Origin: Ectocarpus siliculosus
Lineage: Eukaryota > Sar > Phaeophyceae > Ectocarpales > Ectocarpaceae
Assembly (NCBI GenBank): GCA_000310025.1
Contig: FN648407.1
Location: 198,785 to 262,784 of the forward strand
Direction of reading: 5' to 3'
Length of the DNA stretch: 64,000 bases
Part shown: positions 39,501 to 50,730 of the stretch, piece by piece
Layout: each line of letters starts with the position of its first letter
How positions within the stretch are numbered: the stretch's first letter is position 1
Program-made: the position numbers and the translations under genes
Notes under the pieces: generated by a model
Told to the model about the DNA's origin: nothing
Database searches by the model: none
What the model saw: the letters and a program-made list of their open reading frames with translations, nothing else

Positions 39501-42500
39501 TTTTTCATGCCCTGTGGGAAGACTTTCACGGGGTGAATATTGCACCACGACCCCCGGGACCGCCGTCGCGAGGAGAACGCGAAGTAGCAACGCGGGCCGA
39601 CGCTCTCGCGGAATTTCCCTGTGGAACCATGGTTGGCCGGGAGCTCATGGATCAAGAGAACAACATTGTGCTCAGCAGAGGGAAGGTCTGCGACTTCTAT
39701 GATCCGTACTGGAGAGTGGAGTTCAGCGACGGAGATTGGGAAGAGCTCAATCGCAGGGAGCTAAGGCGTGGAATGGATCTTGCAACCAGACTCCCACCGC
39801 TGACCGCTCAAGAATCGTGAAGTCGTACACTGCCAGCCATCTTCCGTCCTCCATGCGGGAAGCTGGGTGTGTGTGTGACGGCAGTGTTACGAATGAGGAG
39901 TTCCAAGATCGTCTTCTACAGCGGAAGATTGTCCTGAACAGTCGGTGAGCGTCGGTCAAGATGCAAGATCGTCGTCATAGTCGTCGGTCTGTGGAGACTG
40001 TTTGTGGAAGAACATCTTCAACAGTGGAAGATCACCTTCTTCAGTGGACGATCGCCTTGTTCAGTTCAAGATCGTCACCGTCAAGGAGTCCGGTATACGG
40101 CGGCCAAAGTACTAAAACGGCCGTCATTCGGGGTCGATGATTTCAGCAATGTAACATCGACGTCGAACACACCGGCATCCGTCCTCTCGAGGTTCAAATC
40201 CATTTTTTGTGGTTTAACCTGGGGAGGGCGGCATCCTCCCTTTTCTGATCTATATTCCCGGCGTGGTATGATCTGAGGAGGGAGAAGCGCACGTTCTGCT
40301 ACCTCCTTAGCATTTTGTGTTTTTCAACACATGTATGCTGGGGGGGTGTCACGGTAGCATGAACGGGCGCTAAATACTGAGATTCATTCCGTTTCACGAT
40401 GGTTTGAGGAGGGCTAGGGTGTACCCCAGGGTGTACCTGAATCATTGGCGGAGCCCCTCTAGAGCTCCGCCTCAGCACGTGTTTTGGGTGATGCTCACTG
40501 TTAACACGGCCAATCTCGGAAGAGCAACTTTGACCCACCCGCTAAGAAGCATCCAGTCTGTGAGTCAAAGCATGAGAGGTAGATCTGGATAGATCTTGCC
40601 TAGACCCCCCTTGCTACTCCCACCTTGATTAGACCCACAGGGCTAGACCCACCGGGAGTGTATCCCTTTTCCTAGCCCCCAACTTGAATCCAATGGTAAG
40701 ATACCATGAAACTGACCATGAAATGGATGAAACTAATTGAACCCTAGCCAGTGCTTGTTACGCTAACACATGAGTGAGCTACCCTAAGCGATAGCGTTAT
40801 AACAACTGTGACAAAACTTCGTATTCAAACAATACAGCGGAGGGGACAGAAAACATGCCTTGATTTGAGAAGACGAGAAAGAGAACTGTGTTTGTGTTCG
40901 ATTTTGCCGAGACAATGTGCGCACCAATAACATAATGGAAAACCGCACACCGCGCGCCTGAAACACGATTTCTTGCTACGTTTGGGGCCATGAGATCTGA
41001 TGGTGCGGGTACTTCGTGTGCCTATTTCATAAGTAGCATCGATTACCCCGCGTTTGCACGTCCAGCAGTACCACCCCTCGACGACTGGATTTGTCGTGTT
41101 GTCAAAGTTCGAACTTTCCCAACACAACGGCCTGTCAAACGTGCGCTGCCCCGTAACTGTCCGCTCTGCCACGAACAGATGATCCGTGCACCGAGTATGA
41201 CGGAATAGTCGATGCTGATGGTGTCTATTGCTGCTCTGACGAGGACAGCACCTGCGACTCGGGAGATGTTGACAGTGACGACGGGTTCTGCGGTGATGAT
41301 AACCCAGCGCCCTGCGAACTGCTTGGTGAGCCGTCGTGTTCAAGGAACGGCGATATCCAAAGACTCACGGCAACAGGCACAAGAGAGAATTCCAAGCAGT
41401 AGCTTGTCGTCTGAAGTAATAGTCACTTAGTCCATCGGGATGACCAACTTTTCCCTTTTTTCCCCATCGGTGCGCCATAACATCTACAATAGATCCTCCG
41501 AACAACAGAAAATACATTATAACAATATTTCCACACTTAAACAGGTCCCCCCGCCGATTTAGTCGACGATATCCCGTGTAAACCATGTCATAACCAAATC
41601 AGAGTTTCAACTCTCACCAAAACAATATTGGATAGCTAATACCGCCGTAGATAGTTCAGTTTCATGTGCGTATTGGAGGGAAGGAACAACTGACCCGTTT
41701 CGCGAAGAAAACGAAGAGGAGTGGCAAGACCGCTCTCTGTTAGTCTAGATTGGATCTCTTCGGTACGAAACGATTCAATCCTGAAGCGGAAGTCAGCCCT
41801 GCGAGCAATGGCGAGAGAAGGGATGAGGACGACACAAGAAAACAAAAAACAGCTGCATGTAGTAAAAATCATTTCTTGGTCAACGTCTCCCGCCTAGGCT
41901 CTCGCCCATTTCAGATCGTTTCGTGCTCCTTTTGGCGCTAGACAATGCTCGTACGTCAACTACCGCGTCCTGCGTCGCAGTGACGCCTATGGCACAATTC
42001 CTCCACTGCAGACCTGATCTGTTAATTGCCACGATTTGTCATCCCCCGTGGACTGACTGTCTCAAAGGGATCTCTGCTCCTTCCCGTGTGCGCCTTCCCC
42101 GCCCTCGGCCACAGACTACACCTACCTTGGATGTTTCGAGGACAATCGAGACCGTGAACGTTTCATGGAGATGGCGGCAAGGCGGTGGGACATGACCACA
42201 GAGGTGTGTGCATACGACGTACGGTCGTCTGCATGGTACCTTTAGGGGGGAAAGCGGGGATTGCCGTTTCTGTTGCTATCCGCAGCGGCTCTTATCATCG
42301 AAGAATTTGTCTTGTGTTTGTGTTTGTGTTTGTGTTCGTGGTGATCGTCGTCGTAGTCGTAGTCGTCATCACAGTCGTAGTCGTAGTCGTTGTCGTTGTC
42401 GTAGTCGTAGTCGTAGTCGTAGCCGTAGTCGTAGTCGTAGTCGTAGTCGTAGTCGCGGTAGTAGTTGTTGTTGCTTTCTGTCGTTGTTTTGTTGTGTTTT

Positions 42501-45500
42501 GTGTTGTGTCCAGTCTCGCGTGAAACGGAGAGAGCGAGCGGGCAGCGTCGAGGATTATCAGTTAAAATGACAAATCGCACTGTGTAGACCCTCGTCTCAC
42601 ATTGAAAGCTGGGATGGACCATGGCGGATTCGCCGCACCTGCACCAAACGCGATCTGCCGTGAGGTGTTCAGCGAGTCGAACAGCAAGCTGCATCCAGAT
42701 CTCACGAGACGGACTTCGGTGCATCCCATGCTTCACCTGCTCTACATACGACACAATTCCAAGTGTATGGTTTATTTCCAGTGGTGATAAGACCCATCAA
42801 GAATAAGGCTATTCTGCACACTACAATGTATGCAAAGAGTGACACGATCAACCATCTGGCACCGCGGAGTTGACCACACGTGGAAAAACATTTTTGATGG
42901 ACAAACATACCTCTCTTCTCTCGGACGAATTCGTTTCTCTTCCGTGTGTTGACGGGGCGATCGCGCCGCTAATATCCTTGCTCGTGACGGGGTGGCGGCG
43001 GCCCGCGCAGCTCTGCGAAGAGCTGTGCGCCGGGTCCAGGCAGTTCGGAACACAGTGGTCCAGAGAGTGCTGGTGCGGTCCGGAGGACGCCGACGCCGAC
43101 CACCTCATGTTCGGCGAGGCGACGAATTGTGACATGGAGTGCAGCGGGAGCGACGACGGCGAAATTTGCGGGGGTCACAACGCGATGAGCACTTATGAAT
43201 TCCGTCAACAGTCCATCACAGGTGAGCATGCGATGATGCGGGCGGCCCGCTCGTGAGCTCGTGAGCCTAACCCTCTTTCCATTTCAATCCTTGGGGATGG
43301 GTCGTTGCCGAATTGCACCAGAGCTAGATTTTCTCAGTCTCGCAGCCCCCTCCCCCGGTTCTGTTCGGGACGGGTCTGTCGCCTTTGATTAGAGGGGCAT
43401 GCAAGGGCCACCTCACTAAGGAAAACATCGGCCACGAGGGAAAAGCGTTGCTAGGGCTAACGACTGCACGGTCGCGGTACCAACCGGAAACCCACCGCAT
43501 CGCTAGCCTACGCTTGTCGCTTCGTACACACAAAACCCTCCTGATCGCTGTAGCTGTGAGGTGCAGAGAGCTTCCTGGAACATGCAAGCTTTGACAATGA
43601 CACGCGAAAAGCGTTTCGGGGACATGAACCTTGGGACTTACACTCTAGCGGTGAAACTACGTGAACCATTGGAGTGATCCCCAAAGGGGAATGAAAACGA
43701 GGGTGTAGCCACTCAAAACTACATGGATGAAACGTTGGGGCTAGACTATATGTAGGCTGACGACCACACTATTTGTAGGAGAACAATGTGGTTTTTGTAT
43801 GAAGAATGGCGGGTTGTACCAGCCAAACAACGTCCGTTTCGACGGGCGGCACAGCTGGTAGAGGTTGGTTCGAACGGGGCCGGCTGTTGTGTCACGGCCT
43901 GGATCAGTACGGACCGCTTCCGTTGAGCGGGAATCGGTCAAGCAGTGCCCGTGGTGGTTGATGTGCCCCGCGACCTGTACATTTCATCCCAGGTTTTGCA
44001 CACTCCCAATCATTCGAAGGATCTCAGACGCATTCGTTTCGACTGCTCTGTTTCCTCCTACCGTTTTCGCAAACAAGCATGGGATGTTGTCTGGCGGGAG
44101 AGGGCTGGCCAAAATAGAAGTGTTCCGTTTTCGTTTGAGTTTTTAGACTAACAGGACAATGGAAATTACATTTTGGGTGGTTGAAATGTGTAACGCTTTG
44201 GCAATGCATGATGGTTGAGTTTTCGCGCGTTGTTTGTTTGGACAGAAACGCCACCTCCAAGGTGTACCAGTCTCGCACCCAAGTCCCCGCCCAACATAGC
44301 AGAAAAACGCCAGGCCATAGCCAGAATTCCGCGTCCCTTTACTCCCATCGCACAACCCGAAAAACAGAGAACGCACTAGAAGAGAACGAGGAGCGCGGCT
44401 GCACGGGTAGCTCTGCCCAGTTCTGGGACCCCAAGAACGGGGAATGGCGGTCGACGTTCGAGACCATCGACGGAGAGTCCCACGACCTAGACATGTTCTA
44501 CATGAGCTTGGTAGACGGGGTGAACGAGCTGTGGGTGACGGAGATCGAGTCGTGGATGGCTCCCAGCCTCTACAACCAGCTCCAGTACAACTACGTAAAG
44601 CTGATCTTGACGTGCCCGGAGGACAACGTCGTCGTCGACTCTTGCGTCATCTTCGAGCCGACGTGAGTTAAAACAGGCTAATGAGTAGCGGTCGAATGCA
44701 CTCATCGCCTCCCACTCGAAACGCCGTCCGATCATCTCCTCGCCTAGCCACAAGAGAGGGAACTAGTGCATTTTCCGTTGTATAGGGTGTTATTTGTCTC
44801 GCACCCGAGGATCGGAAGAGGGGTTCGGCACACCGCCATCCTCGACAACAACGGGCAGCAACCTGAACAAAAAGAGTTGGTGTTGACGTGGCCAACCAGA
44901 GAGTAGGATCAACTGAACACTTCCATCCTTGACAAAAATAGTGCAGCAATATTCTCTCCAGAAATAAGAGCTGCTGCAAACCGTACTGTGCCAGTCACTA
45001 CAATACCCACACGCTCGCCCTTAAGCTCCCTCTTCCCCCTGTCCCCCGCTCCATTGCCTCCTGGTGCCGGAAGAAGAGGGATCGCGGAAGAAGAGGGATC
45101 GATGAATTGTGTCTCTAAAGAATCGCCGAATCAAGCCGAATCAACCACGACCTGAAGGGACTTTCTCCCACGAGAATACACAATCTATCGGTGACCGCCC
45201 GTTGACCTTTCGAAACTAAAGCATGACCGATGTAAATCCTATTGATGCTTTGGGTATCTCTGCCTAGCGAAACCAAACTTCAACCGCCCCTCAACAAAGC
45301 TACACCGGGTTTTCTGGGAATTTCCCTGCGTTTTTCAGAGTACTTTGAGAATAAACGAAAATAACTATTGGATCCATCTGTCACCACGTCGCGGTTGCGC
45401 CGCAGGTTCACCAACTGGTCCCCGGACGTCGACGGAGCCGCGGCCGGATACCGGTTCTCCGACCCGGCGTTGCCTTCGTTCGACATTCCGGAGGCCGTGC

Positions 45501-48108
45501 CCAACTCGCCCGGGGACGTCCTCTTGACGACGAGTAACTCCGTGGTCACCAAGACCGGAGCAACGACGGAGACTTACTGCAACGGAGATTCGGCGTAGTA
45601 CTCCGGAGAGGACGGCTACTGGTACAACGAGGTGAGGAAGCATCCGATAGAAGGACCATCACCATGAACATCACCATGAATGGGAAAAAGACAACTCGGT
45701 CCTTTATTAGGTTTATTAATGTGGCATTATCGGGGGTGATAGACTATATGTTTCGCACAGGTTGGTGTAGGCCAATGCCCTGAGAGTAATGTTTGTGCTT
45801 CGGCGGTGCCAAAGACCGAGGTAAGGGGAGACCGTGTCAAGAGAGGGGATCGTATCGAGAGAGGAGGGTAGACGAGGCGAGTTTATCCAAGCTTACTTAC
45901 CTGATCACGAAGCCGCCATGGACGTCACCGCGAAAAGGCAGCGGGGTGAAATAAATTACTCACCGCTCCATTTGAGAGGACCGAGATAGCCAAGACGACG
46001 CGACGTTGTGGGTCACAAACACCCGCCACGCATTTGTTGGCTGCGAACCAACCAGTTCGCATAATTGGCTGACCTCCATGGCCGCTGGCGGCCGAGCGGT
46101 TATCAATCCAGCGCCGCACGGGTATTTGAGACTGCTCTTTCCGCCTCACCCGAGAACCGGGCTCTACGCTATGCCTGCCTGGTGGGAGCAACGACGGCTT
46201 TTAGAGGATCGCTTCTGGTAGCCTTTCACCCACGTCCTCCGCGTTACTCTTTTCTACTCGGCCGTTCTTCGCTCTGCTCTTTCGTTCTCCTGTCTGCTGT
46301 ACATCTGGCGGGAAACACCGCAGTTTGTCAAGTCTGACGGGGAGACCCACGAGCTCAAGCACGTCTTCTACCCGACCCAGAGAGACCTGTACGCAGCCAC
46401 GATACAGGCCAATTGGGAGCCGAACCTCCGGGGACTGTTGGAGAACAGGATCGTCCGCCTGCAGGTGTACTGCACCAACGACGAGAGGGCTGAGTACCTC
46501 TACATCCGAGTTAGCGGAGAGTCGGCGACCTGCGATGACATCGAAGACCTTTGCACGGTAAGATGGGACCCCATCCCTTTGGGGGACCTCGTGCTGCCGT
46601 TGAGTTTGAGTTTTCGAGACGGTAGTGCTGCTTCCATTTGTTTCGTATGAGGCAGCTCTTTCGCGCTGCCAATGACTTACGCCGATTTCGCCGTTTTGGA
46701 GGCGGTCTTCCCCTCGGGCCGGCCTCGACAAGGTCTCACTCACGACGAAGTTAGGGCATGCAGCGTGTTCTCCCGTTGGCGCACGACCACAGCGATACCA
46801 CTCTCACCATGCCAAATATTGGTCAGCCCTGCCCTTCGGTGTATAGTTCAGAGAAGTGTATGCTGAACAGGTCGCGATCATAGTGATGGGATGGGTGTAG
46901 TCTCGGAAACAAATCTCACGCAGCACGCCGCAGTCGCACCAGTAACCGGTTGCTTCTTTCTTCGGACTCTCTTCCCGAACACGCCCAACAGCAGTCAACA
47001 ACATCGATACAGCATGCCCACACCCGCCCGCCACTTCACATATGGCACGTGAATCCTTACAGCCTCGGCCCCCGTGTGCCGTATACACTAACAACATTTG
47101 TCATTGTGTGCACGAACTGCTGTCTGCGAAAGCCAGCTCTCGCTGTGATGCTGCTGGGATAACACGCCACATCACAGTCAGTCGCACGTACCAAGCGAAG
47201 TCGATGTGTTCCAGTCTCGACGTAGCGACTCCTCCCGTCCAGCGGTAGTGGCCTCCGCCCCGTCGGAAAAGACGACAACACTAGCTCCCGGAACAGAATG
47301 TCCTAAACCAGCAGCTGGCAGTGTTGTCCAATCGTACGTCTAGCAGTCCCTGTGCTCCAGCACTGCTGATGCTTCAACGTGATCGGGCGCAAACGGAAAC
47401 TCCTGCGAGCAGCTTCCTTATCTCGGCGCGCATGCCTCCTCTCCTGCAAGCACGCAGACATACTCTTTGCCATATAATATAAATGCCCACTTCTTCATTC
47501 AACTCCAATAAACACCAATTTCAGACTCCTCCCCCCTTTGGTAGGATCCATCTGAAATATTCGCTTTTTCTCGTGAAGATATGAGTCTACCATCCCGGGC
47601 AGTTAAGCTCGAAGCGTACTCCAAGAGGCAATTCCCCGAGCTACGGCATCCAGATATGAGTAGGTTCACCTTTGCGCATTATGACTGATTGTGGATGCAC
47701 CAGCGCTCAGTAGTGCTTCAACTCGTACCGGCAATGCCATCTCTTAGTTATTGTGAAAGGTATGCAGCCTTTTTTATCGAAGCGTTTGTCGCCCTTGACA
47801 TGGAGTCGAAAGTCAGAAAGGTAGCTCACAATCGATCTGGCCCTGGTGCATATGATCTAGTGCTTGTCTACCTCGTAGCGTAGCACCAATGATTTCCGGG
47901 GCTACGAGCGGACAAGAAACATATGATTCGCGGCTTTTCTTCCCCCCCCCCCTTTCTCTTCCTTGGCGCGTTTTGTCTCCGAACCTGCCTGTCGTGATAG
48001 GAAGTCGATGGCGACGGGGACGGTGCTCTTCAGCTGGCTCCGGTGTTCAACCTAGGTGCTGCGGCGCTGTCCGCGGCCTACCTTTTGTGGTCCTCGACTG
48101 TGCACTAG
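29602..48108 (+). CDS. Secreted WSC-domain surface protein with repeated novel domain; TE in intron 3
   Basis: Exons: 29602-29860, 30274-30428, 31203-31623, 41179-41325, 42115-42203, 43011-43221, 43779-43857 (least sure), 44411-44662, 45406-45631, 46324-46557, 48001-48108. Phases agree at every join. An internal ATG at 29644 gives a typical signal peptide (MLKICCFALVALLPTTAVSA); the ATG at 29602 is in frame upstream. Order: repeat unit 1 (LPEAGPNSPGDV, ELEVDVFYATYQNQLWV, TIRLNITCAK), a Cys-rich linker (GVYCCSDEDSTCD), a WSC domain (YTYLGCFEDNRDRE, LCEELCAGS, RECWCGPED, EICGGHNAMSTYEF), unit 2 (DLDMFYMSLVDGVNELWV), unit 3 (IPEAVPNSPGDV, ELKHVFYPTQ) and a hydrophobic tail (LAPVFNLGAAALSAAYLLW) ending at TAG 48106. 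WSC domains bind cell-wall glycans; the tail suggests a GPI or membrane anchor. Oddities: an in-frame TAG at 45596 in unit 3, and an 8.9-kb retrotransposon inside intron 3. Unit 2 could instead start at 44368. Confidence 0.75.
30557..30594. repeat. (AAC)n microsatellite
   Basis: About twelve AAC triplets in the second intron of the WSC gene. Confidence 0.9.
31911..32357 (+). repeat. 5' LTR of the Ty3/gypsy element
   Basis: 447 bases starting TGTCACGGTAGC and ending CTAAGCGAT. It pairs with 40347-40792 with about eight differences in all. The exact right border is uncertain by a base or two because no target duplication fixes it. Confidence 0.92.
36640..37590 (+). other. C5-cytosine DNA methyltransferase-like domain inside the retrotransposon
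   Basis: Between RNase H and integrase the element reads as a cytosine-C5 methyltransferase. The conserved blocks come in family order: a glycine-rich start followed by LDVTCVIDSDWKTMECIE (SAM-binding motifs I-II); KPEILIGNACAIEDG (position of motif IV); ILAMEKPVGF (motif VI, ENV-type); LAGCETATASLSATAVGIPT then TKRRVFLVAV (motif VIII, the GVPQxRxRvf pattern); EEPVVTVTREHIMGRKP (motif IX-like); and a last helical block RVMQEHTLAPMLREVLNLL (motif X-like). The spacing fits a compact domain of about 300 residues with a short target-recognition region. Such enzymes methylate cytosine in DNA. Here it is part of a broken element and is treated as a fossil. Identification rests on motif order read by eye. 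Confidence 0.8.
40347..40792 (+). repeat. 3' LTR of the Ty3/gypsy element
   Basis: 446 bases matching the 5' LTR, preceded by a run of G that serves as a polypurine tract. Host intron sequence resumes after it and leads to the exon acceptor at 41178. Confidence 0.92.
42337..42462. repeat. (GTCGTA)n-type microsatellite
   Basis: Degenerate GTC/GTA hexanucleotide array in the WSC-gene intron between 42203 and 43011. It is open in several frames (Val-rich on plus, Asp-Tyr on minus), which creates false open frames. Confidence 0.9.
42570..42700 (-). repeat. Diverged copy of a dispersed repeat
   Basis: Bases about 42631-42690 resemble 59535-59600: both carry GCCGTGAGGT, then GCGAGTCG and AGCTGCATCC at similar spacing. 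It lies in a WSC-gene intron. Class unknown; borders approximate; given strand is arbitrary. Confidence 0.35.
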
Positions 48109-50149
48109 GTTGACAAAATACATAGCCAGCGGGGTCGTTTTTCTGCCCTTTCAACCTGAGCCAAGAAGCTATGAGTAGCGTCTGTCTTCAACTCAGTCGA
48201 GTCTTCTCTCGCCACAACCCTGTGGAGTCATCAAACGGGTGAAGGCATTAAGGTTCCGGGGCCGGGAAAACCTGGTTGGCAGTAGTGCTCAACATTTCTG
48301 CGCATGGATTGCACATTGCTACAGCAGCAGTCGTTGCGTGCACGGTGCTTTTCGCAGCAGCACGATGCTATCACGGGTGGCCAGAGGGCACGTTGTGGGT
48401 GGGTTGTGAGCATCCACAAGGTGCGGGCAGGTGGTAGAGGGGGGTTGGGAGGAGGCCTCAACCTTGGCCAAACGGCTTGGTTGTACAAGGACGGATGCGG
48501 AAGGTTGGGAGGCAGCCACAACGTGAGGCCACACCTCATGGTTGTGCAAGCACCGGTCACACAGGTTGCACACGTAGCCACTTTGCTCCGCCTTTTGCGT
48601 ACCCTGCGGGGCCAACACCCTGTACACACCCTGTCGAGACCCTGCCAGGGACTCTTGTTCTACAAGGTCGCCTACTGGAGACCTTGTGGAGAGACCACCC
48701 TGGTCAGGGGTGCATTGCCTATACCCTGTGCCACCATGGCATGTATTTAGAGCGCCCAAAGAGGCACCACCATTGAAGAGTCCTCACCCGACGATATGTG
48801 TTCGTATTATACTAAATATGGTATCAGAATATGCATACTCCGGAGTACGATGTGTTTTGATTTCCAGAGGCTGTCCACAAGTACGGAAAAAACAAACTAG
48901 ATCCGCAGCACGTGTACCGGAGGTGACACAAGATACCGCACCCCCTGAACCGCTTTTCAGAGCTCGATTTTTCTCCCCAAAACATAATGAGTGGCAGCGC
49001 CGAAAACGGCAACGTTGAAGAAGCCGTCCCGTCAAGAGCTTTCCGACAAGGTGTCGTTCCACTTCTGCAATATCCACAAAAAAAAAGAAAAAAAACAATT
49101 GACAAACACCAACACAGACACCAATGAAATTCCCCAACAAGAGGTACAGTAGTTCAGATGTCACACGGTGAACGCGGTTTAATCTGCTTAATACAAAGTA
49201 TACAGCACGCAAGGATACGCAAAAAATCTTCGATGAACGACACTTGGCGCAAATCAAAACAACGGCCCGTACAACGCGCGAACATACAACCAAACATGTG
49301 GTGCTTTGTTGATGATGAGCATGAGGCCGATCCCTATGCGTCCAAGACGAGGGCACTATTTACCCTTTCCCTCGGGGTTTGTCTCCCTCGGGGTTTGTCT
49401 CCACCGCGTCGGGTCCATCAGAAACGTCGATCCTGTGACGTCAATGCACACGGGACGAAACGTGTCGTTGTCAAAGAGGAAGACGACAAAACAACATCTA
49501 CAAGCTCTGCGGCGGCGACGTGTACTCGTACAAATATACAGTGAATTCAGGGTCGTACAGTTTCTACGTCGACGAAAAATTAATGCGTGGCTCGTACAAT
49601 GAAGGCCTTTGGCCGCGGCCCCGCCCAACATCCGAATATTGAGAACATATAGATCCGTTCCCACCTCAAACGAAAGTGTCCTGGTTGACGCTGTGGTGAA
49701 CCTCGTTTAAAAGGTACCTATCGGAGCCGTTGTGAGAGCCCGGATGTGCCAGCTGAATCTGTGCTGCCAAGCGCGCGTGGTGTGACCCTCCTCTCGGGTA
49801 TGTTCGCAACAGTCACAACCGAACTGGCTTGGTGTGGGCGTGGAGGAAAGCGCGCCAGTGTGCCCTCACCCAGATCCAGGGCGCGACGCTGAGGGCGTTT
49901 GTCGCATCTCCCGTGTTTCGTACAGTGCACGCGCACGCCGAGGCCTTGGGCAGGTCTCTTCATCATACTTACTTGTTGCAGATTTAAACGCTACGGTGGG
50001 TTTTGTTGTTTTCAAAGCTCCAAGACGTTTCGTCTTTCCTTAGTCGGGACGAATAGGTCACGTGGTGATCATCATGATTACCCGTCGGCACCCGTAGGGT
50101 GCTACACCACCGATACCAATGGATCGCTACCCACGGTTATCACCACGGG

Positions 50150-50330
50150 TGCCTGTGGCACCATGGGTACCCACGGGCAATACCCATGGGTACCCATGGG
50201 CATTGTCTGTGGGAACCCATGGGTACCCATGGGTACCCACGGGATAATTTCACTTGGTTATGTATGGGTACCCATGGGTACCCATGGGCATTGCCTATGG
50301 TGCCCGTGGGTACCCACGGGGGTAATTTCA
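50150..50330. repeat. GGGTACCCATGGGTACCC palindrome cluster
   Basis: Many overlapping copies of GGTACCC and CCCATGGG units, each self-complementary, packed in about 180 bases, with a second small cluster at 50505-50552. The block can fold on itself extensively. Confidence 0.9.
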
Positions 50331-50730
50331 CTTGGTTATGGGCGAATGTATCAAACATCTGCACCGAGACAAAGAAATAAACGGAAAACCACGACGCATT
50401 GAAGAGGGCCGCGGGGCGGGAAAGCTTCGGGTATGGTTTGAAACGCTTTTTTCACCTGAACGTGCACGCACGAATGCGTGTATACTACCTCGGGAGAATT
50501 GCCCGTGGGTACCCATGCGCATTGCCCATGGTGCCCATGGGTACCCACGGGGTAATTTCACTTGGTTATGGGCGAATGTATCAAACATCTGCACCGAGAC
50601 AATGAAATACACGGAAAACCACGACGCAATGAAGAGGGCCGCGGGGCGGGAAAGCTTCGGGTATGGTTTGGAACCCTTTTGTCACCTGAACGGGCACGCA
50701 CGAATGCGTGTATACTACCTCGGGGAGAGA
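50285..50730. repeat. Tandem direct duplication, about 240-bp period
   Basis: Bases 50285-50495 repeat almost exactly at 50525-50730: the palindromic GTGGGTACCCACGGG start, then GGTAATTTCACTTGGTTATG, and so on to CTACCTCGGG. Only a few substitutions separate the copies, so the duplication is recent. No coding function seen. Confidence 0.9.

Larger units (their letters stand above)
31911..40792 (+). mobile_element. Ty3/gypsy LTR retrotransposon carrying a DNA methyltransferase-like domain
   Basis: Two LTRs, 31911-32357 and 40347-40792, bound about 8 kb of internal sequence. A G-rich purine tract precedes the 3' LTR. Parts in order: Gag-like region 32676-33677 with a CCCH-type finger (FHARGASCPH, FCNYSHE); aspartic protease about 33877-34300 (VLVDSGAGGG, GLILGTAFMRQY); reverse transcriptase about 34900-35800 (RICIDYRDLNKL, FSSLDLAQAYHQLEL, CAFGITTIP); RNase H about 35930-36260 (LHADASLIAAG, LSPNDREVLGVLYALEHF); a C5-methyltransferase-like segment; integrase about 37980-39110 (zinc-binding start, GHPGI, core with NHPRGQGTVERM); and a C-terminal extension to 39820. 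The order protease-RT-RNase H-integrase is that of Ty3/gypsy. Coding is spread over about eight open segments, so it looks broken, with roughly five to ten breaks. The LTRs are about 98% identical, so the insertion is fairly young. No clear target duplication was found. It lies in the sense direction inside intron 3 of the WSC gene. Confidence 0.92.

Noticed and set aside
31906-40797. Target-site duplication of the Ty3/gypsy element
   Set aside because: The flanks (AAAAC before, AGCGT after) do not match, so none is claimed.
42242-42754. Asp-Tyr-rich 170-codon minus-strand frame
   Set aside because: It is the (GTCGTA)n microsatellite in an intron read backwards.
44230-44385. Short Pro-rich end of the WSC protein (ETPPPRCTSL) terminating about 44383
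   Set aside because: It fits the phase from 43221, but the downstream exons with clear repeat-unit similarity and consistent phases give a better model. It could be a minor alternative end.
48319-48759. 146-codon minus-strand frame as a gene
   Set aside because: Cys-containing but no recognisable motif, no homologous unit and no splice partners.
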